Positions 45,206-55,280 of a stretch of DNA of 64,000 nt are shown here, one piece after another; position 1 is the stretch's first letter, and every line of letters starts with the position of its first letter. The notes below the pieces were generated by a model. That model did no database searches and had not been told where the DNA came from. It saw nothing but the letters and a program-made list of their open reading frames with translations. The stretch is from NCBI RefSeq assembly GCF_000696185.1, contig NZ_KK853997.1, positions 6,207,515 to 6,271,514 on the forward strand. The letters run 5' to 3'. The position numbers and the translations under genes were made by a program. The stretch comes from Kitasatospora cheerisanensis KCTC 2395 (GTDB taxonomy: Bacteria; Actinomycetota; Actinomycetes; Streptomycetales; Streptomycetaceae).

Positions 45206-45231
45206 CCCCGCGTCACCACCGCGTCACCACC

Positions 45232-45264
45232 GGGGCGCCGCCGCCCGCACCGCGGCGGCGCCCC
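45232..45264 (+). terminator. 13-bp hairpin terminator after the amidohydrolase
   Basis: GGGGCGCCGCCGC and GCGGCGGCGCCCC pair perfectly around a seven-base loop. It directly follows a GCGTCACCACC doublet (about 45210-45231). Confidence 0.75.
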
Positions 45265-45303
45265 GTCCGTCCCACCCCGCCCGCCCCATCTCCAGGAGGC
45301 ACC

Positions 45304-45977
45304 GTGCCCGCCCCCGGCACCCCGGCCCCGCCGCCCGGGCCGCAGATCACCGACCGCCACCCGCTGGCCCTGGCCCTGTTCGGGCTCACCCTGGCCAGCG
45401 GACTGATCGACGCCGTCAGCTACCTCGGCCTCGGCCACGTCTTCACCGCCAACATGACCGGCAACGTGGTCGTCATCGCGTTCGCACTGGCCGGCGCGCC
45501 CGGCTTCTCCGTCGCCGGCTCGGTCACCTCGCTCGGCGCGTTCCTGGCCGGCGCGGCCGTGGCCGGCCGCTACACCACCGGAGGCGCGGCCGGCTGCGCA
45601 CCGCGCTCGCCCTGGAGGCCGTCCTGCACACCGCGGCCGCCGCCGTGGTGTTCGCCTGGAGCGCCGACGGGCCCGCCCGGTACGCGGTGATCACCCTCGG
45701 CGCACTGGCGATGGGCATCCGCAACGCCACCGTCCGCGGCCTCGGCGTCCCCGACCTCACCACCACCGTGCTCACCCTCACCCTGACCGGCCTGGCCGCC
45801 GACTCCCGGCTGGCCGGCGGCGCCGCACCCCGGCAGCGGCGGCGGATCCTGGCCGTCGCCACCATGCTGGCCGGCGCCCTGCCGGGCGCCGTCCTGGTGC
45901 TGCACGGACAGCTCGCCTGGGCGCTGCTCGCCGGCGCCGCGCTGGCCGCCGCCACCGCCCTGCTCCACCGGGAGTGA
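45304..45977 (+). CDS. YoaK/DUF1275-family membrane protein (frameshifted)
   Basis: The GTG at 45304 after AGGAGG opens a membrane protein with FGLTLASGLIDAVSYLGLGHVFTANMTGNVV, the YoaK family signature. Near 45575-45600 one base appears lost, since the following helices (RLRTALALEAVLHTAAA, then VRGLGVPDLTTTVLTLTLTGLAADS) read in another frame to 45977. The composite of about 225 residues has the usual length and six helices. Function of the family is unknown; some members are annotated as transporters. Confidence 0.8.
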
Positions 45978-46086
45978 GCCGCAGGTCAGGGCCGCAATTC
46001 CGGTCCGCGGCGGCGGGGGATAACCTGGGCGGCCGGGACCCGGGCGGGCCGGCGCCCGAGGGAGCACTCCCGGAGAACGAGGAACG

Positions 46087-48804
46087 GTGGACGGCGGGCG
46101 GACACCCGGCCTGGTCGGGCGGCAGCGCGAGACCGAACTGCTGACCGCGGCGCTGGTCCAGGCCGAGGACGGCGGCAGCGGCTCCACCGTGCTGCTCCGC
46201 GGCGAGGCCGGCGTCGGCAAGAGCACCCTGCTGGACTGGGTCGAGCACCGGGCCCGCGAACGCGGGTTCACCGTGCTGCGCGCCGTCGGCGCCGAGGCCG
46301 AGACCGACTTCGCGTTCGGCGCCCTGCACCAGGTGTTCTGGCCGCTGCTGCAACGCTCCGAGGCGCTGACGGCGCATCAGCGCGAAGCGCTGGAGAGCGC
46401 GTTCGGCGTCCGCTCCGGCACCCCCAGCGGCTTCGCCGTCGGCGCCGCCGCCCTGGCCTGCTCGCCGAGGCCGCCGGCGCCGCCCCGTCCTGCTGCTCCT
46501 CGACGACCTGCACTGGCTCGACTCGTCCAGCGCCACGGTGTTCGCGTTCCTGCACCGCCGCTCCACCCGGCTGCCGGTGGTGATGGTCACCGCCAGCCGG
46601 CCCGGCGGGCGGTCCGCGCAGATCTGGTCGGCCGAGGCCGTCGACGTCGGCGCACTGCCGCAGGCCGACGCCGCCGCGCTGCTCGACAGCTGCCGGCCCG
46701 AACTCGCCGCCACCACCCGGGACCGGGTGCTCGCCGAGGCGGCCGGCAACCCGCTCGCCCTGGTCGAACTGCCCGGGCAGCTCGCCGCCGCCCAGCAGCG
46801 CGGCCTCGCCCCGCTGCCCGAACGGCTGCCGCTCGGCCGCACCCTGGAACGGGTCTTCGCCGAACGCCTCGGCGAACTCCCGCCCGACGTCGGCCGGCTG
46901 CTGCTGCTCGCCGCGCTCGCCACCGGCCCCGAGTTCAGCCGCGGCGGCTGGCTGCGGGTCGGCGGCGAGGCCCTCGGCGAGGCCCTGACCCGGCTCGACG
47001 CGGACGGCGTCGCCCGGCTCGACGAATCCGGGCAGCTGGTGTTCCGTCACCCGCTGGCCCGCACCGCCGTGGTGTCCGCCGCCTCCGACGCCGACCGCCG
47101 GCGCGCCCACCGCGACCTCGCCGAGGCCCTCGCCCGGACGACCCGCGCCGGCTCGCCCACGAGGCCGCCGCCGCGCTGCTGCCCGACGACGCCCTCGCCC
47201 ACCGCCTGATGGAGGCCGGCCAGGACCTCGCCGCCCGCGGCGGCGACGCCGAGGGCGCCCTGCTGCTGGAACGCGCCGCCGTCCTCAGCACCGACTCCTG
47301 CGACCGCGCCCGCCGGCTCACCTGGGCCGCCGTGATGGCCGCCCGCGGCGGACAGCTCCGGCACGCCGCCGCACTCGTCGACGAGCTGACGGCCTGCCAG
47401 GTACCGGAGGACATCGCCCCGCTGCTCGCCTACGCCGTGGTGTACGCCGACCAGAGCCACCACGTCGACTTCGAGTCCTCCGCCGCGCTGCTGCCCGGCG
47501 CCCTCGACGCGCTCGCCGCACCCGGCGCCGACACCTTCGGCGGCCTGGTCGAACAGGCCTTCTTCAAGCTGCTGCTGGCCGCCGCCTACACCGACGACCC
47601 GTGGGCCTGGCGGGCCCTGCACGGGCACCGCGACCAGGTCTCCGAGGCCGGCCGGCTCTGCCTCCAGGCCTGGACCGACCCCCGCCCCGGCACCGCCGAC
47701 GCGCTGCTCGCCCTGGCCCGCGACCTGCCGGCCGATCAGGAGGCGGGCGTGGCCTGGCTGCTGCTCTGGACGGCCTCCGCGCTCGACTCCGCCGAGGGCG
47801 AGGTCTGGCAGCGCCCCGCCGGGCAGCACGGCTACGCCACCCAGGGCTCGGTCGCCAAGGCCAAGGCCCACCAGGACTTCCTGCTCGGCCGCTGGGACCA
47901 GGCACAGGTCTGCCTGCGCGAGGCCGAGATCGCCGAGGAACTCGGCTACCGCACCAACGCCCTGCTCTTCCGGCTGGCCCACGCCCACTTCCTGGCCGGC
48001 CGCGGCGACGAGGCCGGGCTGCGCGAGGCCGACGAGGCGATCCGGCCGACCGCCGCCCGGGCCCGGATGCGGTACACCCTCGACCGGCTGACCCACCTGC
48101 GCGCCCTGGCCGCGCTCGCCCACCGCCGCCACGACGAGGCGTACGCGCACCTGCGCGAACTCGCCCCGCCCGGGCAGCCGGTGGGCGGCCCGCCGTGGCG
48201 GCACGCGCTGGTCTTCGACCTGGTCGCCGCCGCCGTGCTGACCGGCCGCCGCGGCGAGGCGCAGGCCCGGCTCGACGCGGCCCGGGCCGCCGGCTCCGCC
48301 GCGATCTCCGACCGGCACGCCTTCCTGGTCGCCGCCGCGGCCGCCCTGGCCGCCGACGACGAGCACGCCGAGGACGCCTACCGGACGGCGCTCGCCGTTC
48401 CCGGCGCCGAGCAGTGGACCTTCGACCTGGCGCGGCTGCAACTCGCCCACGGCTCCTGGCTGCGCCGCCGCCACCGGCCCGGCGCCCGGACGGTGCTGCG
48501 CGCCGCGCACCACGTGTTCGACCGGCTGCAGGCGCGGCCCTGGGCGCGGTGGTGCGAGGAGGAACTCCGGGCCGCCGGCGACCCGGTGGCCGCACCCGCG
48601 GCCGGGCCGTCCACCGAGCCGACCGAACTGACCGGGCAGGAGCTGCGGATCGCCCGGCTGGCCGCCACCGGCCTCACCAACAAGGAGATCGGGCGGCGGC
48701 TGCAACTGTCGCCGCGCACCGTCGGCGCGCACCTCTACAAGATCTTCCCGAAGCTCGGCATCACCTCCCGGGCCGCCCTGGCCCACGCCCTCGACCAGCT
48801 CTGA
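46087..48804 (+). CDS. LAL-type LuxR-family transcriptional regulator (frameshifted)
   Basis: The GTG at 46087 opens with LVGRQRETELL and Walker A RGEAGVGKSTLLD. Single lost bases near 46460 and 46490 shift the Walker B region (LLLLDDLHWLDSSSA) into a second frame. A third near 47145 (reading LARTDDPRRLAHEAA when restored) returns to the first frame. The protein ends with a LuxR HTH: LTGQELRIARLAATGLTNKEIGRRLQLSPRTVGAHLYKIF. The restored length is about 906 residues, normal for large ATP-binding LuxR regulators. Such proteins often control secondary metabolism; no target is evident. Two AraC genes follow. Confidence 0.85.
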   Translation: MDGGRTPGLVGRQRETELLTAALVQAEDGGSGSTVLLRGEAGVGKSTLLDWVEHRARERGFTVLRAVGAEAETDFAFGALHQVFWPLLQRSEALTAHQREALESAFGVRSGTPSGFAVGAAALACSPRPPAPPRPAAPRRPALARLVQRHGVRVPAPPLHPAAGGDGHRQPARRAVRADLVGRGRRRRRTAAGRRRRAARQLPARTRRHHPGPGARRGGRQPARPGRTARAARRRPAARPRPAARTAAARPHPGTGLRRTPRRTPARRRPAAAARRARHRPRVQPRRLAAGRRRGPRRGPDPARRGRRRPARRIRAAGVPSPAGPHRRGVRRLRRRPPARPPRPRRGPRPDDPRRLAHEAAAALLPDDALAHRLMEAGQDLAARGGDAEGALLLERAAVLSTDSCDRARRLTWAAVMAARGGQLRHAAALVDELTACQVPEDIAPLLAYAVVYADQSHHVDFESSAALLPGALDALAAPGADTFGGLVEQAFFKLLLAAAYTDDPWAWRALHGHRDQVSEAGRLCLQAWTDPRPGTADALLALARDLPADQEAGVAWLLLWTASALDSAEGEVWQRPAGQHGYATQGSVAKAKAHQDFLLGRWDQAQVCLREAEIAEELGYRTNALLFRLAHAHFLAGRGDEAGLREADEAIRPTAARARMRYTLDRLTHLRALAALAHRRHDEAYAHLRELAPPGQPVGGPPWRHALVFDLVAAAVLTGRRGEAQARLDAARAAGSAAISDRHAFLVAAAAALAADDEHAEDAYRTALAVPGAEQWTFDLARLQLAHGSWLRRRHRPGARTVLRAAHHVFDRLQARPWARWCEEELRAAGDPVAAPAAGPSTEPTELTGQELRIARLAATGLTNKEIGRRLQLSPRTVGAHLYKIFPKLGITSRAALAHALDQL

Positions 48805-48931
48805 CCCGCCCGCCGGGCCCGGCCCGACCGTGCCGTCCGCGCACCGCCGCAACACGGCAGTCAAATGACCTAACCCGCCGCCGGGTCCGCGGCGCAGTCT
48901 CGTACCAGGACCTCGGTGGAAAGGCGGTCGG

Positions 48932-49858
48932 ATGAGCGGGTGGATGGCGAACGGGTGCGTGCCCGGTGCGGTGTGGCCGTGGCCGCCCGCCGCGACGGAC
49001 CCGGCGCACGCCGGGGCGTCGCCCGGCGAACGGGCGGTGCTGTCCCGGCTCGGCCACCTGCGGGTCGCCACGCTGGAGACCGCGGTGCCGCTGCCGCCCC
49101 GCCTCGCGGGCCGGTTCGCCTGGGCCCGGCAGGAGCCGATGGTCGGCATCGGCCTCCAGTTGACCGGCGAGTGCATGATCACCCAGGACGGGCAGCAGAC
49201 GATGCTCGGCGAGGGCGAGTTCGTGCTGTACGACACCGCCCGGGCGTACGTCATCGAGTACCCGAAGCCGTCCCGCGCGCACCTGTTCCACCTGCCGCGC
49301 CGGCTGCTCGCCGTGCCGGACGGCGAACTGCGGCGGGTCACGGGCACACCGGTGACCTCGGCCGACGGGTTCGGGTCGGTGCTGCTGCCGTTCCTGCGGA
49401 CCCTGGCCGACTCGGCGGCGTCGTACCAGACCCCGGTGGCCGACCGGCTGGCCGGCAGCGTCGCCGACCTGGTCGGCACGATGATCACCCAACTGGGCAC
49501 GGCCCGGGCGGCGGAGGACGCCGACACCCCGAACGGCCGGCTGCTGCGACAGGTCCGCGCGTACATCGAACGCCGGCTCGGCGACCCGGAGCTGTCGCCG
49601 GAGACCGTCGCCCGGGCCCACCACATCTCGGTGCGCTACCTGCACCGCCTGTTCGAGGGCGAGGGGGTGACGGTGAGCCGGCTCATCCTCCGCTCCCGGC
49701 TGGACGCCTGCGCCCGGGAACTCGCCCGGCCCGGCCTGTCGGTGGCCGAGATCGCGCACCGCTGGGGGTTCGGCAGCCCGGCGCACTTCAGCCGGGCGTT
49801 CCGCACCGCCTACGGCGTCCCGCCGCGGGAGTGGCGGGCCCGGCGCACCGCCGGCTGA
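48932..49858 (+). CDS. AraC-family transcriptional regulator
   Basis: The 308-residue protein ends with TVARAHHISVRYLHRLF and IAHRWGFGSPAHFSRAFR plus YGVPPREW, the double AraC HTH. The N-terminal half (GECMITQDGQQTMLGEGEFVLYD) is the ligand-sensing domain. GGAAAGG precedes the ATG. It sits 125 bases upstream of a second AraC gene on the same strand. A small GGAGGA/TCCTCC hairpin with a U-rich tail (49865-49890) could end its transcript. Confidence 0.9.
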   Translation: MSGWMANGCVPGAVWPWPPAATDPAHAGASPGERAVLSRLGHLRVATLETAVPLPPRLAGRFAWARQEPMVGIGLQLTGECMITQDGQQTMLGEGEFVLYDTARAYVIEYPKPSRAHLFHLPRRLLAVPDGELRRVTGTPVTSADGFGSVLLPFLRTLADSAASYQTPVADRLAGSVADLVGTMITQLGTARAAEDADTPNGRLLRQVRAYIERRLGDPELSPETVARAHHISVRYLHRLFEGEGVTVSRLILRSRLDACARELARPGLSVAEIAHRWGFGSPAHFSRAFRTAYGVPPREWRARRTAG

Positions 49859-49982
49859 CCTTCCGGAGGAGATTTCCTCCTGTGGTTCTTCCTGGTCGGG
49901 GCCGGCCCGGGGCGGTGGGATGGGGTGACAGCCGCGGGACACCGCCCGCGGCGGTGCCCGACCGCCACCCGGAGGAGCGCAG

Positions 49983-50948
49983 TTGCCCGTCGTCCTCGAC
50001 ACCGCCGCCGTACCGCGGGCCGACCGCGCCGAGTTCTGGCACGAGGCGGTCTCCCGCACCTTCATCCCGCTGGACGTGCGCCTCCGCGAGGAGGCGCCCG
50101 GCCCGGCCGCCATCACCAGCGACCGGATGGGCGAGCTCCAGGTCTCGCTGGTGCAGGCCGGTCCGCAGCGGGTGGTCCGCAGCGCGGCGCTGATCGCCCG
50201 CGGCGGCGAGGACCACCTCACCCTGGCCCTCCAGCACCGGGGCACCGCCCGGCTGGCCCAGGACGGCCACCGCGTCCTGCTGCGGCCCGGCGCCTTCGCG
50301 ATCTCGGACGCCGGACGGCCGTTCGCCAAGGAGCTGGACGAGCCGTTCGCGTTCACCGCGTTCCACTGGCCGCGCACGGCGGGCGGCCTCACCGAGGACG
50401 ACCTGCGGGTGCTCACCGCGACCGCCTTCGACCCGGACGCCGGCACCGCCCGGCTGGTGGCCTGCTACCTGGAGCGGCTCGGCCGGGCCGCCGGCCAGTT
50501 GGAGCCGGCCGCCGCCCGGCTGGCCGCCACCGCGCTGGACCTGCTCGTCACCCTCGCCCACGAGCGGCGCGGCCGCCCCGGCCCGGACGGGCCCGGGCCG
50601 GCCCTGGCCACGCTGGCCCGGGTGAAGGACCACATCCTGAACCACCTCGGCGACCCCGGCCTCACCCCCGAACGGATCGCCGCCGCCCACCACATGTCGG
50701 TGCGTCACCTGCACAAGCTGTTCCGGTACGAGGGCGTCACGGTGATGCGCTGGATCCAGCAGCGGCGGCTGGAGGGCTGCCGCCGGGCGCTGGCCCGCCC
50801 CGGCGGCGACCGGACCACCGTGGCGGCGGTGGCGAACCGCTGGGGGTTCGTCAGCGCCAGCCACTTCAGCCGCTCCTTCCGGGCCGCCTACGGCGTCTCG
50901 CCGCGCGAGTGGCAGGCCGCGCCCGTCCGCACGGCGGTGCCGGGCTGA
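49983..50948 (+). CDS. AraC-family transcriptional regulator
   Basis: A TTG at 49983 after GGAGGAG yields 321 residues. N-terminal RADRAEFWHEAVSRTFIPLDV and VSLVQAGPQRVVRS closely match the AraC protein at 31805, so the two are paralogues. The C-terminus has RIAAAHHMSVRHLHKLF and VANRWGFVSASHFSRSFR with YGVSPREW. It converges on the XRE/NB-ARC gene. The ligand and target are unknown. Confidence 0.9.
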   Translation: MPVVLDTAAVPRADRAEFWHEAVSRTFIPLDVRLREEAPGPAAITSDRMGELQVSLVQAGPQRVVRSAALIARGGEDHLTLALQHRGTARLAQDGHRVLLRPGAFAISDAGRPFAKELDEPFAFTAFHWPRTAGGLTEDDLRVLTATAFDPDAGTARLVACYLERLGRAAGQLEPAAARLAATALDLLVTLAHERRGRPGPDGPGPALATLARVKDHILNHLGDPGLTPERIAAAHHMSVRHLHKLFRYEGVTVMRWIQQRRLEGCRRALARPGGDRTTVAAVANRWGFVSASHFSRSFRAAYGVSPREWQAAPVRTAVPG

Positions 50949-50996
50949 CGGGCTGTCGGCCGCTGCGCCACGACGGGACGGTCGGGCCGTCGGCTG

Positions 50997-53285
50997 CTAC
51001 TCGAACACCGTCGGCGGAGCCGGCGAATCGGCGGCCAGCGCCGCCCGGGCCTCCGCGACCAGTTCGTCGGCGACACGGCCCGCGAACGCCAGGACGGCGC
51101 GGTACTCGGCCTCGGCCTCGGCCCGGCGGCCGAGGTGGGTCAGGGCGTGGCCCAGGTGGAGGTGGACCTTGGCGGCGGGCCGGTGGTGCCCGTGCGTCTC
51201 CAGTGCGCCGCGGATCGGGAGCAGGACGTCGACGGCCTCCGCCCAGCGGCCGAGGTTCAGGGGGACCAGCGAGACGTGGTAGGTGGCGATCAGCGCGGTC
51301 AGGACGCGGGTGGTCTCCGGGATCCGCGCGGCGTTGCGCGGGTCGCCGAGGACGTCCATCACCTCGCGGTGGGTGGCCATCGCGTCGTCGACCCGGCCGG
51401 CCCGGCGCAGCAGGTGGATGCTGACGTTGCAGGCCGGCAGGTAGCCGTTGATCTCGTCGGCCGCGATGAACAGGTCCAGCGCCTTGCGGCAGTGCTCGGC
51501 GGCCGACGCGGCGTCACCGTCGGCGTCCCGCAGCACGCTGAACCGCAGGTGGGCCCGGGCCTGCTGGACCTCCGCGCCGGTGGCGCGGGCGAGTTCGAGG
51601 GCGGCGCCGGCCGCCTCGGCCGCCGCCGGGAGGTCCGACTCGCAGACCCAGTGCGCCCAGGACAGGTCGTTCAGGTGGGCGGTCCGCGCGGCGGTGTCGC
51701 CGAGCGCGGCCGCGGCGCGGGCGGCGGCGTCGAACAGCTCCACCCAGTGGCCGGCCGTCACCCAGTGGTCGGACACCGGGCTCATCGCCGCCCCCACCGC
51801 CCCCACCTCGGCGTGCTCGCCCAGCGCGGCGGCCTCGCGGAACGCGGCCAGCCAGTTGGCGTGTTCGGCCTTCAGCCAGTGCATCGCCTGCTCCCGGCCG
51901 CCCGGCCCGAGCAGCGGGTCGCCGGCCGGCGCCGCCTCGTGGTCGGGCGCGTGGCGGCGGCCCGCCAGCACGGCCGCGGCCAGCAGTCCGCCGCGCAGCC
52001 GGGCCCGGTGGGCGGCCCGGCCGGCTCGCCGTCCTCCTCGCGGAGCCGGGAGCGGGCGTACAGGCGCAGCAGGTCGTGCAGGCGGTAGCGGTCCTCGCGG
52101 CGGGTGGTCAGCAGGCCCGCCTCCAGGAGTTCCTCCAGCAGGTCCTCGGCGTCGAGCAGCGGGAGGCGGGCCAGCAGGGCGGCCAGTGGGGCGCTGAAGT
52201 CGGGCCCGGGGATCAGCGACAGCAGGCGGAACATCCGGGCGGTCTCCGGGGCGAGCCGCGAGTAGGACAGCGAGAAGGCCGAGTTGACCCGCAGGTCGCC
52301 GGCGCTCAGCGAGTCCAGCCGGCGGTCCTCGTCGGCGAGCCGGGACGCCAGCCGGCCGAGGCTCCAACTGGTGCGGGTGGCCGCCCAGTTGGCGGCGACC
52401 CGGAGGGCGAGCGGGAGGTGCCCGCAGAGCTCGGTGATCTGCTCGACGGCCGCCGGCTCGGCGTCCACCCGGGCCGCGCCGACCACGGCGCGCAGCAGCG
52501 CGGCGGACTCCTCCGGGGCGAGCGCGGTCAGCTCCACCCGGTGCACGCCCTCCAGGCCGGCCAGGGTGTGCCGGCTGGTCACCACCACCAGCAGCCGGCC
52601 CGCCACCGGCAGCAGCGGCCGGACCTGGGCCTCGTCGGCGGCGTTGTCCAGCACCAGCACGCCGCGCCGGCCGGCCGCCGCCTCGCGGTAACGGGCCAGC
52701 CGCTCCTGCGGGTTCAGCCGGACCAGGTCCAGTTCGCCCGCTCCCCAGCCGGCCAGCAGCCGGCCGGCCGCCTCCTGCGGGGTCAGTGGGCGGGCGTCCA
52801 GTCCTTGCAGGTCGAGCAGGAACGGAGGGTCCGCCGGTTCGCCGGCCAACTGCTCGGCCAGCCGCACCGCCAGGGTGGTCTTGCCGCTGCCGGGGGTGCC
52901 GAACACCACCGCCACCGGCGGGGCCGCGGCCGGTCCGGCGGGCGGGTGGGCGAGCCCGCGCAGCAGGGCCAGTTCGGGCCGCCGGCCGACGAAGTCCCGC
53001 ACGCCCCGGGGCAGCAGGGGCCCGACGGCCGGGGCGGGCCGGCGCCTCGCGGCCGGCCCGGGCCTGCGCGAGCAGTGCGGCGCGGGCCGGCTCGTCGAGG
53101 CCGAGGCCCTGGGCGATCGCGGTGAGGGTGCCGCGCTGCGGGCGGCGGCTGCGGCCGCGCTCCAGGTCGCCGATGGCCCGGTCGGAGACCCCGGAGGCCT
53201 CGGCGAGCTCCTCGATGGTCAGGCCGCGCGCCCGGCGCAGTTCCCGGAGGGTCCGCCCGAAGCCGGTCCCGCTGCTGTCGTCCAT
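50997..53285 (-). CDS. XRE-NB-ARC-TPR regulator (frameshifted)
   Basis: The ATG at 53285 gives an XRE helix-turn-helix (RRARGLTIEELAEASGVSDRAIGDLERG). The frame then changes between about 53020 and 53065 into an NB-ARC domain: RDFVGRRPELALL, Walker A GTPGSGKTTLA, VLVLDNAADEAQVRPLL and HLPLALRVAAN. Near 52015 one lost base leads into a TPR-like helical C-terminus (MHWLKAEHANWLAAFREA to the end). The first change equals two lost bases or one gained. The layout is that of SARP-like STAND regulators that use an XRE domain. It diverges from two hydrolase genes. Confidence 0.8.
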   Translation of the reverse strand: MDDSSGTGFGRTLRELRRARGLTIEELAEASGVSDRAIGDLERGRSRRPQRGTLTAIAQGLGLDEPARAALLAQARAGREAPARPGRRAPAAPGRAGLRRPAARTGPAARARPPARRTGRGPAGGGGVRHPRQRQDHPGGAAGRAVGRRTGGPSVPARPARTGRPPTDPAGGGRPAAGRLGSGRTGPGPAEPAGAAGPLPRGGGRPARRAGAGQRRRRGPGPAAAAGGGPAAGGGDQPAHPGRPGGRAPGGADRARPGGVRRAAARRGRRGPGGRRAGGRRADHRALRAPPARPPGRRQLGGHPHQLEPRPAGVPARRRGPPAGLAERRRPAGQLGLLAVLLAARPGDRPDVPPAVADPRARLQRPTGRPAGPPPAARRRGPAGGTPGGGPADHPPRGPLPPARPAAPVRPLPAPRGGRRAGRAAHRARLRGGLLAAAVLAGRRHAPDHEAAPAGDPLLGPGGREQAMHWLKAEHANWLAAFREAAALGEHAEVGAVGAAMSPVSDHWVTAGHWVELFDAAARAAAALGDTAARTAHLNDLSWAHWVCESDLPAAAEAAGAALELARATGAEVQQARAHLRFSVLRDADGDAASAAEHCRKALDLFIAADEINGYLPACNVSIHLLRRAGRVDDAMATHREVMDVLGDPRNAARIPETTRVLTALIATYHVSLVPLNLGRWAEAVDVLLPIRGALETHGHHRPAAKVHLHLGHALTHLGRRAEAEAEYRAVLAFAGRVADELVAEARAALAADSPAPPTVFE

Positions 53286-53517
53286 CCCGCTGTTCCGTCC
53301 GTTCGCCCCCCGGCAGAGTCCGTCACCCCCCTTCCTACTGGGTGCGGGCGTCGAACCGGAAGCCGGTTCCGGTCGGTGGACGGCGGTCCGGGCCGCCCGC
53401 GGGCAAGGGGTGCGCGGACCGGCCGGGCGGAGTGCGCTGCGGGGAAAGGCGGGGCGGGCGCGGCTTCCTAGCCTGGGGCCTCGCCGTCCCCACCGTCTCC
53501 GAGAGGCTTCCTCCACC

Positions 53518-54489
53518 ATGTCCGATTCGCACACCGCCGCCGGCCCGCTGCTGGAGCCGGAGGCGCGGGCCTTCGCCGACGCCACCGCCGACCCGCCGTA
53601 CCTGTTCGACCTGGGCCCGGCCGCCGGCCGGGAGGCCGTCGACCAGGTGCAGTCCGGGGAGACCGCCCTCCCGGCGATCGACGAGGAGTGGATCGAGGTG
53701 GCCGGGGGTCCGGCCGGACCGGTCCGGGCCCGCATCGTCCGGCCCGCCGGCGCCACCGGCACGCTGCCCGTCGTGCTGTACATCCACGGCGCGGGCTGGG
53801 TGTTCGGCAACGCGCACACCCACGACCGGCTGGTCCGCGAACTCGCCGTCGGCGCGGGCGCGGCCGTGGTGTTCCCCGAGTACGACCTGTCGCCCGAGGC
53901 GCGCTACCCCGTGGCCGTCGAGCAGAACTACGCCGTCGCCCGCTGGGTGGTGACGGAGGGTCGGACCAAGGGCCTGGACGCCGCCCGGCTCGCCGTCGCC
54001 GGCGACTCCGTCGGCGGCAACATGGCCGCCGCGCTCACCCTGATGGCCAAGGCCCGCGGCGACGTGGCTCTCGTCCAGCAGGTGCTGTTCTACCCCGTCA
54101 CCGACGCGGCCTTCGACACCGACTCCTACCGGGAGTTCGCCACCGGCTACTTCCTGCGCCGCGACGCCATGCAGTGGTTCTGGGACCAGTACACCACCGA
54201 CCCCGCGCAGCGCGCCGAGATCACCGCCTCCCCGCTGCGCGCCACCGTCGAGCAGCTCACCGGCCTGCCGCCGGCACTGGTCGTCACCGGTGAGGCCGAC
54301 GTGCTGCGCGACGAGGGCGAGGCCTACGCGGTGAAGCTCCGCCGGGCCGGCGTCCCCGTCACCGCGGTGCGCTTCCTCGGCACCATCCACGACTTCGTGA
54401 TGCTGAACGCGCTGCGCCCCTCGCAGTCCGCTCAGGGCGCCGTCGCGCTCGCCGTCCAGACCCTCCGCCAGGCCCTGCACCAGGCCTGA
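53518..54489 (+). CDS. Alpha/beta hydrolase, hormone-sensitive lipase family
   Basis: The 323-residue protein has LYIHGAGWVFGN (the HGGG oxyanion motif with alanine replacing one glycine) and the elbow AGDSVGGNMAAAL (serine near residue 163). VTGEADVLRDEG gives the acid and IHDFVMLNA the histidine. This matches bacterial HSL-family esterases. It is the first gene of a pair with the hydrolase at 54518 and is divergent from the NB-ARC regulator, which may control it. Confidence 0.9.
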   Translation: MSDSHTAAGPLLEPEARAFADATADPPYLFDLGPAAGREAVDQVQSGETALPAIDEEWIEVAGGPAGPVRARIVRPAGATGTLPVVLYIHGAGWVFGNAHTHDRLVRELAVGAGAAVVFPEYDLSPEARYPVAVEQNYAVARWVVTEGRTKGLDAARLAVAGDSVGGNMAAALTLMAKARGDVALVQQVLFYPVTDAAFDTDSYREFATGYFLRRDAMQWFWDQYTTDPAQRAEITASPLRATVEQLTGLPPALVVTGEADVLRDEGEAYAVKLRRAGVPVTAVRFLGTIHDFVMLNALRPSQSAQGAVALAVQTLRQALHQA

Positions 54490-54517
54490 ACCCGCACACC
54501 GGACACAGGAGTCGACA

Positions 54518-55234
54518 ATGACCGACAAGCCCACCGTCGTGCTGGTGCACGGCGCCTTCGCGGACGCCTCCAGCTTCGCCCGCCTGATCCCCGAACTGCT
54601 CGCCGACGGCCTGCGCGTGGTCGCCCCGGCCGGGCCCAACCGCAGCCTGACCGGCGACGCGGCCTACCTCGCCTCCGTGGTCCGGCAGATCCCCGGCCCC
54701 GTGGTGCTGGTCGGGCACTCCTACGGCGGCGCGGTGATCACCGTCGCCGGGGCCGAGGAGAACGTCAAGGCGCTGGTGTACCTGGCGGGTTACGCACTGG
54801 AGGAGGGCGAGAGCCTGGGCGAGCTGCAGGGCCGGTTCCCGGCCTCCGAGCTGGCCGAGGCGCTGGTGTACACGCCGTTCCCGCTGGACGGCGGCGGCGA
54901 GGGCACCGACGTCTCCGTGCAGGTCGACCGCCTGCCGGAGATCTTCGCCGCCGACGTCGACCCGGCCCTCGCCGAGGTCCTCGCCGTCACCCAGCGCCCG
55001 CTGGCCGCCGCCGCGTTCGGCGAGGCCGCGCCGACCGCCGCGTGGCGGACCAAGCCGTCCTGGGGCGTCGTCGCCACCGCCGACCGCACCATCAACCCGG
55101 AGGTCGAGCGCTTCGGCTACCGCCGCGCCGGGATGACCGTGGTCGAACTCGACACCTCGCACCTGATGATGCTCTCGCAGCCCGCCCGGGTCGCCGAGGT
55201 GATCCGCGAGGCCGTCCGCGCCGTCCGGGCCTGA
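54518..55234 (+). CDS. Alpha/beta hydrolase (EstA-like)
   Basis: The 238-residue protein begins VVLVHGAFADASSF, with the elbow GHSYGGAVITVAG (serine near residue 69) and a late DTSHLMMLSQP histidine. It is a paralogue of the gene at 36857. CAGGAG precedes its ATG, 28 bases after the HSL-type hydrolase, so both are one operon. A hairpin with one mismatch closes the transcript against the convergent MFS gene. Confidence 0.9.
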   Translation: MTDKPTVVLVHGAFADASSFARLIPELLADGLRVVAPAGPNRSLTGDAAYLASVVRQIPGPVVLVGHSYGGAVITVAGAEENVKALVYLAGYALEEGESLGELQGRFPASELAEALVYTPFPLDGGGEGTDVSVQVDRLPEIFAADVDPALAEVLAVTQRPLAAAAFGEAAPTAAWRTKPSWGVVATADRTINPEVERFGYRRAGMTVVELDTSHLMMLSQPARVAEVIREAVRAVRA

Positions 55235-55243
55235 CCCGGCCCC

Positions 55244-55280
55244 GCCCGGACCGCGGGGACCGTCACCCCGCGGACCGGGC
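55244..55280. terminator. Hairpin between the hydrolase and MFS genes
   Basis: GCCCGG-A-CCGCGGGG and CCCCGCGG-A-CCGGGC form an 8-bp plus 6-bp stem with one A/A mismatch and a seven-base loop; it overlaps the MFS stop codon. Confidence 0.6.
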